From positions 30,264,136-30,328,135 of the forward strand of contig OW028580.1 in NCBI GenBank assembly GCA_932294295.1: a stretch of DNA of 64,000 nt, read 5' to 3'. This document shows, in pieces, positions 60,640 through 64,000 of this stretch. The notes under the pieces were generated by a model, which saw nothing but the letters and a program-made list of their open reading frames with translations, was not told the DNA's origin and searched no databases. Made by a program: the position numbers and the translations under genes. Each line of letters starts with the position of its first letter. Positions within the stretch are counted from its first letter, which is position 1. Source of the DNA: Alitta virens. Lineage: Eukaryota; Annelida; Polychaeta; Phyllodocida; Nereididae.

Positions 60640-61225
60640 CTGAAACTCAATTTCTGCCAAAAGACGGCGTTTTCTTCCGTAAGGCGGCGCTACAATCCGG
60701 TGCAAAGCACCGGCCTTTCTCATAACTAATTTTCCGCTCCCCCAGAATCGGGTAGGGAAATCCTTCCGCGCGTCGTCTGCATACAAAGTAGTGCGATTAG
60801 TCGATTACTACGCCTTATTTCTTTTTTCCAAGAAGCCACTCACTGTGAAATTATTTCAGACGATTTCTTTTGACTTAAACTCAACTAACGTCATGAAATT
60901 GAACAACTTTACCGTGGAATTCCACCCACTGCAGAAGGTACTATTTTCGTAAAAAGTACTGAACAAGCGTTGTAAAGACCGGTGCTACGCACCGGACAAG
61001 TGCAATCTTTCGGCAGAAATTGGAAAGACGGCGCTTGTCCGGTCTTTCTGATAACTGATGCAAAGCGTCAAGGGATAACGTAAAAAATTCTTTGTATGCA
61101 GACAACGCGCGGAAGCATTTCCCTCCCCGATTCTGGGGGAGCGGCAAATCGGTAATGAGAAAAGCCGGTGCTTCGCACCGGATCGTAGCGCCACCTTACG
61201 GAAGAAAACGGCTGAAACTGACTCT
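60640..61225. mobile_element. MITE with long inverted repeats nested in the DIRS-like element
   Basis: Bases 60667-60786 and 61090-61209 are inverted repeats of about 120 bp (GTTTTCTTCCGTAAGG, GGTGCAAAGCACCGG, CTCCCCCAGAATCGGG). The centre carries another GGTGCTACGCACCGGACAAG hairpin. GCTGAAACT occurs just outside both ends (60638-60646 and 61210-61218) and may be the target duplication, although the left copy is offset from the palindrome by about 20 bp. Confidence 0.7.
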
Positions 61226-61816
61226 AGTTTGTTTAATTCGGCTACCTACGCCTAAACAAATGCATTTTGCATTGTCTCTGTCTCACCTTCACAGTACCAC
61301 CTTTTTGGTTCTCAGTTGAAGTCCACTATTATAATGAAAAAATGCTCAGCATGCGGGCAGCACCATCTTGTCAAACCTTTGAAGCCTTTTCTTCTGCACT
61401 GCAGTGGATTCTGTCCAACCAATACAGTAATTCTTGTTTGTTCACTCATTACATGAACAGTGCCAAAAGCTCTGTCAATATCTCAACATCCCCATTGCTC
61501 CACACAAGACTGAGGGGCCTGCTACGACCCTGACTTCTTTGGGCATCGAATTAGACTCCCTAAGGCTGGGCTTCCACTACAGGTACAGAAAAGAAGCAAG
61601 AACAACCCTGAATAAGCACACCATAATGCTACTTGATCTGAAATCTGTCATTGGACAACTACAGTTTGCCACAACAGTCATGCCCTCCGGCCGTGCCTTC
61701 CTCCCCCGCCTGCATAATACAACCATCGGCATCCCAAAGTCTCATTACTATACACTGCTATAAATTGATTTCAAGCACTTTGATGTCATGATCTCCAAAT
61801 CTGGGTCAGATTCTTA

Positions 61817-62226
61817 AGCCCCTGTCACACTGGGCGATTTAGCCCCGGTAGCCGGTTGTGCCATGCTTGCATGGCACAACTGTAGAAATCTTTCGGTTGT
61901 CCAAAAAATAAAAAATACCCGTGGAAGCCGGCGGGTGACCCGTAGAAGCCGGCGAATTATCCGTCCCTAATTTCACCCTTTAGTAAAGCTGGCGGCTTGT
62001 TGAGGGGTTCTACGGGTAACCCGGCGGCTTCCACGGGTAACCCGACGGCTTTTTGCTACCAACGTCAGCGTAGGCAGGGAGAGGGGGTTGTATATACTTT
62101 AAAAGGCTGCTCCGCCCCTTCTTGCCGCCAGAACCCGTCGCCAACCCGGTGGAAAAAGCTGTTACATAACCGTGACGTCACTCTACGGGTTCACTACGGC
62201 TAAAACAGCCTAGTGGGACAGGGGCT
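61817..62226. mobile_element. Harbinger-like element, family 1, short copy
   Basis: The 410-bp element has TTA on both sides (61814-61816; 62227-62229). The left end AGCCCCTGTCACACTGGGC is identical to that of the copy at 53592. The right end is GTGGGACAGGGGCT with one change. It contains 21-bp units and a piece of the family 2/3 core (GTATATACTTTAAAAGGCTG). It is a deletion derivative inserted in the DIRS-like element. Confidence 0.9.
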
Positions 62227-62705
62227 TTAGACAACCACAATGGCATAACTGTCATACGACCAAAATATCATTACAACTCATTTAAGTTCAATAAGAATGT
62301 GCTCTGTTTCTTCCAAGAAAGGCCAAGGGGTGACATGTGCCAAAACTGGATTGAAGGGCTGTGGCCCCTCCACTAGCAGCTGACTAGCGTGACTTCAACA
62401 TTGCAGTCTTGGAACTTTATCCCGTTTACCTGTTACTTGCAATGTTCGCTCACAAATTGCAACCTTCACATATTCTTGTGTGCAACTTTCCTGCACTCTA
62501 ACAGTAACCCCAGCACTATGATTAGTTTACCTGAATCTTAGGTCACGATGGGTCAGTTTACACTATTTTCGAAAATTATCTTTTTTTATTTGACCTCAGT
62601 TTAGACAGGAATGATCGTCGACCGTCATCGCTAATAAAAATTAATTAATTTATCAATCGGACAAGCGTGGCAACGCCAGAAACGGAACCAACCAAAGTTC
62701 ATAGT

Positions 62706-62954
62706 TAGTTAGTTAGTGTTATTGTTTAGCGCCTCATCAGCACCTGAGTGGGCTATGTAGAGGCTCTCTAGGGTAAGATTATCTATAGTTCGTAGTAGAA
62801 ACCAGAAGCATGTAAAAAATCAATAATTGTCTGCGTTGGATAGCTGGAGCAGCTTGTGCAATGTGCACTGTCCTGTTTTAGCCACTGGGGATAGAGGACT
62901 TCACCCCAAGTGTTTCCACCCTTGCTGCATGGAGGCCCAGGACCTTCGAGGGCT
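62706..62954 (-). mobile_element. SINE-like insertion with 17-bp target duplication
   Basis: The 249-bp insert is flanked by CAACCAAAGTTCATAGT at 62689-62705 and 62955-62971. On the minus strand it begins near CGAAGGTCCTGGGCCTCC, similar to the B-box region of the SINEs at 31985 and 33480, and ends GCGCTAAACAATAACACTAA with an (ACTA)n tail. Target-site length and tail indicate LINE-driven retroposition. It splits the RNase H region of the DIRS-like element. Confidence 0.75.
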
Positions 62955-63261
62955 CAACCAAAGTTCATAGTGCCCTGGATTGTAATACTATAATATCACA
63001 TTTTACACAGACAACGAGGCAGTGGTCCTTGTCCTTGGTAAACAAACCTCAAAATGTCTTTATGTCCATCCTCTGACCTTTAGTTCTTTGCATATCAGCA
63101 TTCTTCTACAAGCAGCACATACACCTAGTATTGATAAAACATTGTGTGATTTGATTTCTCGACAGATAGTCAACCCCGAACTCCTAACTCAATATGGGAT
63201 GTCTGGTATGGCAACACCTGTCCCCAAGCACCTCAAGCCAGAAAACTTTAAGTTGATCTAA

Positions 63262-64000
63262 GGGATCTCCTCACAGCTTCCCTGAAGAAAAGACCGCAAA
63301 AAATTACCAACCCAACTGGAACTAATTTTACTCCTTTGCAGCAAGCACTCTACATCAACAGTAGGGGAGAACCCAGCCACAGGGGAACTCTGTGAAGTCT
63401 ACCTCTGAGGGGGACCCTAGAGATGTTTCTAAAATTCCCAAGAGGGCACCACAGGGACCAATTTTTAACCCCTATTTGACAAGGAGGCAATGTGTTGATG
63501 TCTCATCTAATTAATGACATGGGGAGTGTTAAAGTGCTCACCATCAAAGATAAGGGCTGTAATTCAATACTTAGAGTAAAAGCAGCAAATTTGATATTAA
63601 TTAAAAGTTTATCTAAACTGTAACAAATAAGTAGAATTCCATTTATAAAAGGTACAGAGAGCAGACATAGTTCCCAGCACATGGGGACTCTGCATATGTT
63701 ATTTTGTGATTTTAGTTATTTCCCTACACTTAAATGTCATGCTCACCTGCACACCTGATGTTTTCTCAAACGCCACATACCATTAACAGTTCTCAAGTTT
63801 CAGGTCTCATCTATCTTGCAACTGCTGCTCATCGCTATTGGTCGACTGACTCTTCGCAAAACAGGGTGAGAAGCCATTCTTTACATTGGACAACCGTGCC
63901 TCGTGGTCTCACAGGCATGGTAGTCAGCCACAGCTTTGTTACTGGCACTTTAGACCAATTATCCCCTGCATCTAGACCCAGTTCCCAGAGGCTTGCATCC
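63262..64000. other. Downstream part of DIRS-like element or flank, no gene seen
   Basis: Frames are broken and I could not identify a tyrosine recombinase or the inverted ends expected of a DIRS element in the remaining 740 bp. Confidence 0.4.

Larger units (their letters stand above)
59046..63261 (+). pseudogene. Degenerate DIRS-like retrotransposon
   Basis: The start MPPKGSKKKAVPPKK at 59046 is basic, as in gag-like ORFs, and is soon stopped. RT pieces in several frames follow: LSEILEGYKHKDYIIYGFKN and GPDLPLFFNNARSV (60150-60300), KYRLLHHLSFPY (about 60398), FEAFSSALQWI (61379-61411), then APHKTEGPATTLTSLGIELD and LKSVIGQLQFATTVMPSGRA (61496-61700). Later come the RNase H-like piece TDNEAVVLVLGKQTSKC and QYGMSGMATPVPKHLKPEN (63007-63250). 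The order and wording match DIRS-type RT-RH. I saw no tyrosine recombinase. Frameshifts, stops and insertions at about 60640-61225, 61817-62226 and 62706-62954 make it dead. Confidence 0.75.

Overview
The window is nuclear DNA of an animal. Genes are split by GT-AG introns, the sequence is AT-rich, and mobile elements of many classes (LINE, DIRS-like, Harbinger-like, mariner-like, TTAA-type, tRNA-derived SINE) fill most of the non-genic space. The proteins and element mix suggest a marine invertebrate bilaterian (cephalochordate, hemichordate or lophotrochozoan). The sequence alone does not settle which.

Layout. Bases 1-2,035 hold the right end of a Harbinger-like element, a LINE 3' fragment and the last two exons of a plus-strand Ly6/uPAR (three-finger) protein gene. 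Bases 2,405-5,083 hold a decayed L2/CR1-group LINE. Bases 6,321-13,943 and 28,140-34,342 are two complete minus-strand genes for paralogous SLC5-family sodium/solute symporters. They have 17 and 16 exons and read through to 626 and 661 residues with matching splice phases throughout. Between them, 20,215-24,790 is a minus-strand LINE reverse transcriptase cut in two by a 3 kb Harbinger-like element, followed by two more inverted-repeat elements. A 40-bp minisatellite of about 21 copies starts some 60 bp upstream of the start codon of the second transporter. From 35 to 46 kb there is mostly non-coding DNA with scattered repeats.

Bases 46.6-55.1 kb are a stack of transposons: a LINE fragment split by a poly-G-capped element with a 12-bp target duplication, then several AGCC...TCACA-ended elements with TTA/TAA duplications, one of them itself carrying two other insertions. 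One element at 53,592-55,054 keeps part of a PIF/Harbinger transposase gene. From about 59 to 63.3 kb lies a broken DIRS-like retrotransposon interrupted by three younger insertions.

The main biology is a tandem pair of SLC5A8/SLC5A6-like sodium-coupled transporters whose tails share an acidic patch and an E-S-S/T-I end, set in a dense, nested transposon landscape. The most unusual material is the set of Harbinger-like families. They share an end grammar and 21-bp (or 11-/20-bp) subterminal arrays although their ends differ in sequence. The poly-G-capped element is also unusual.
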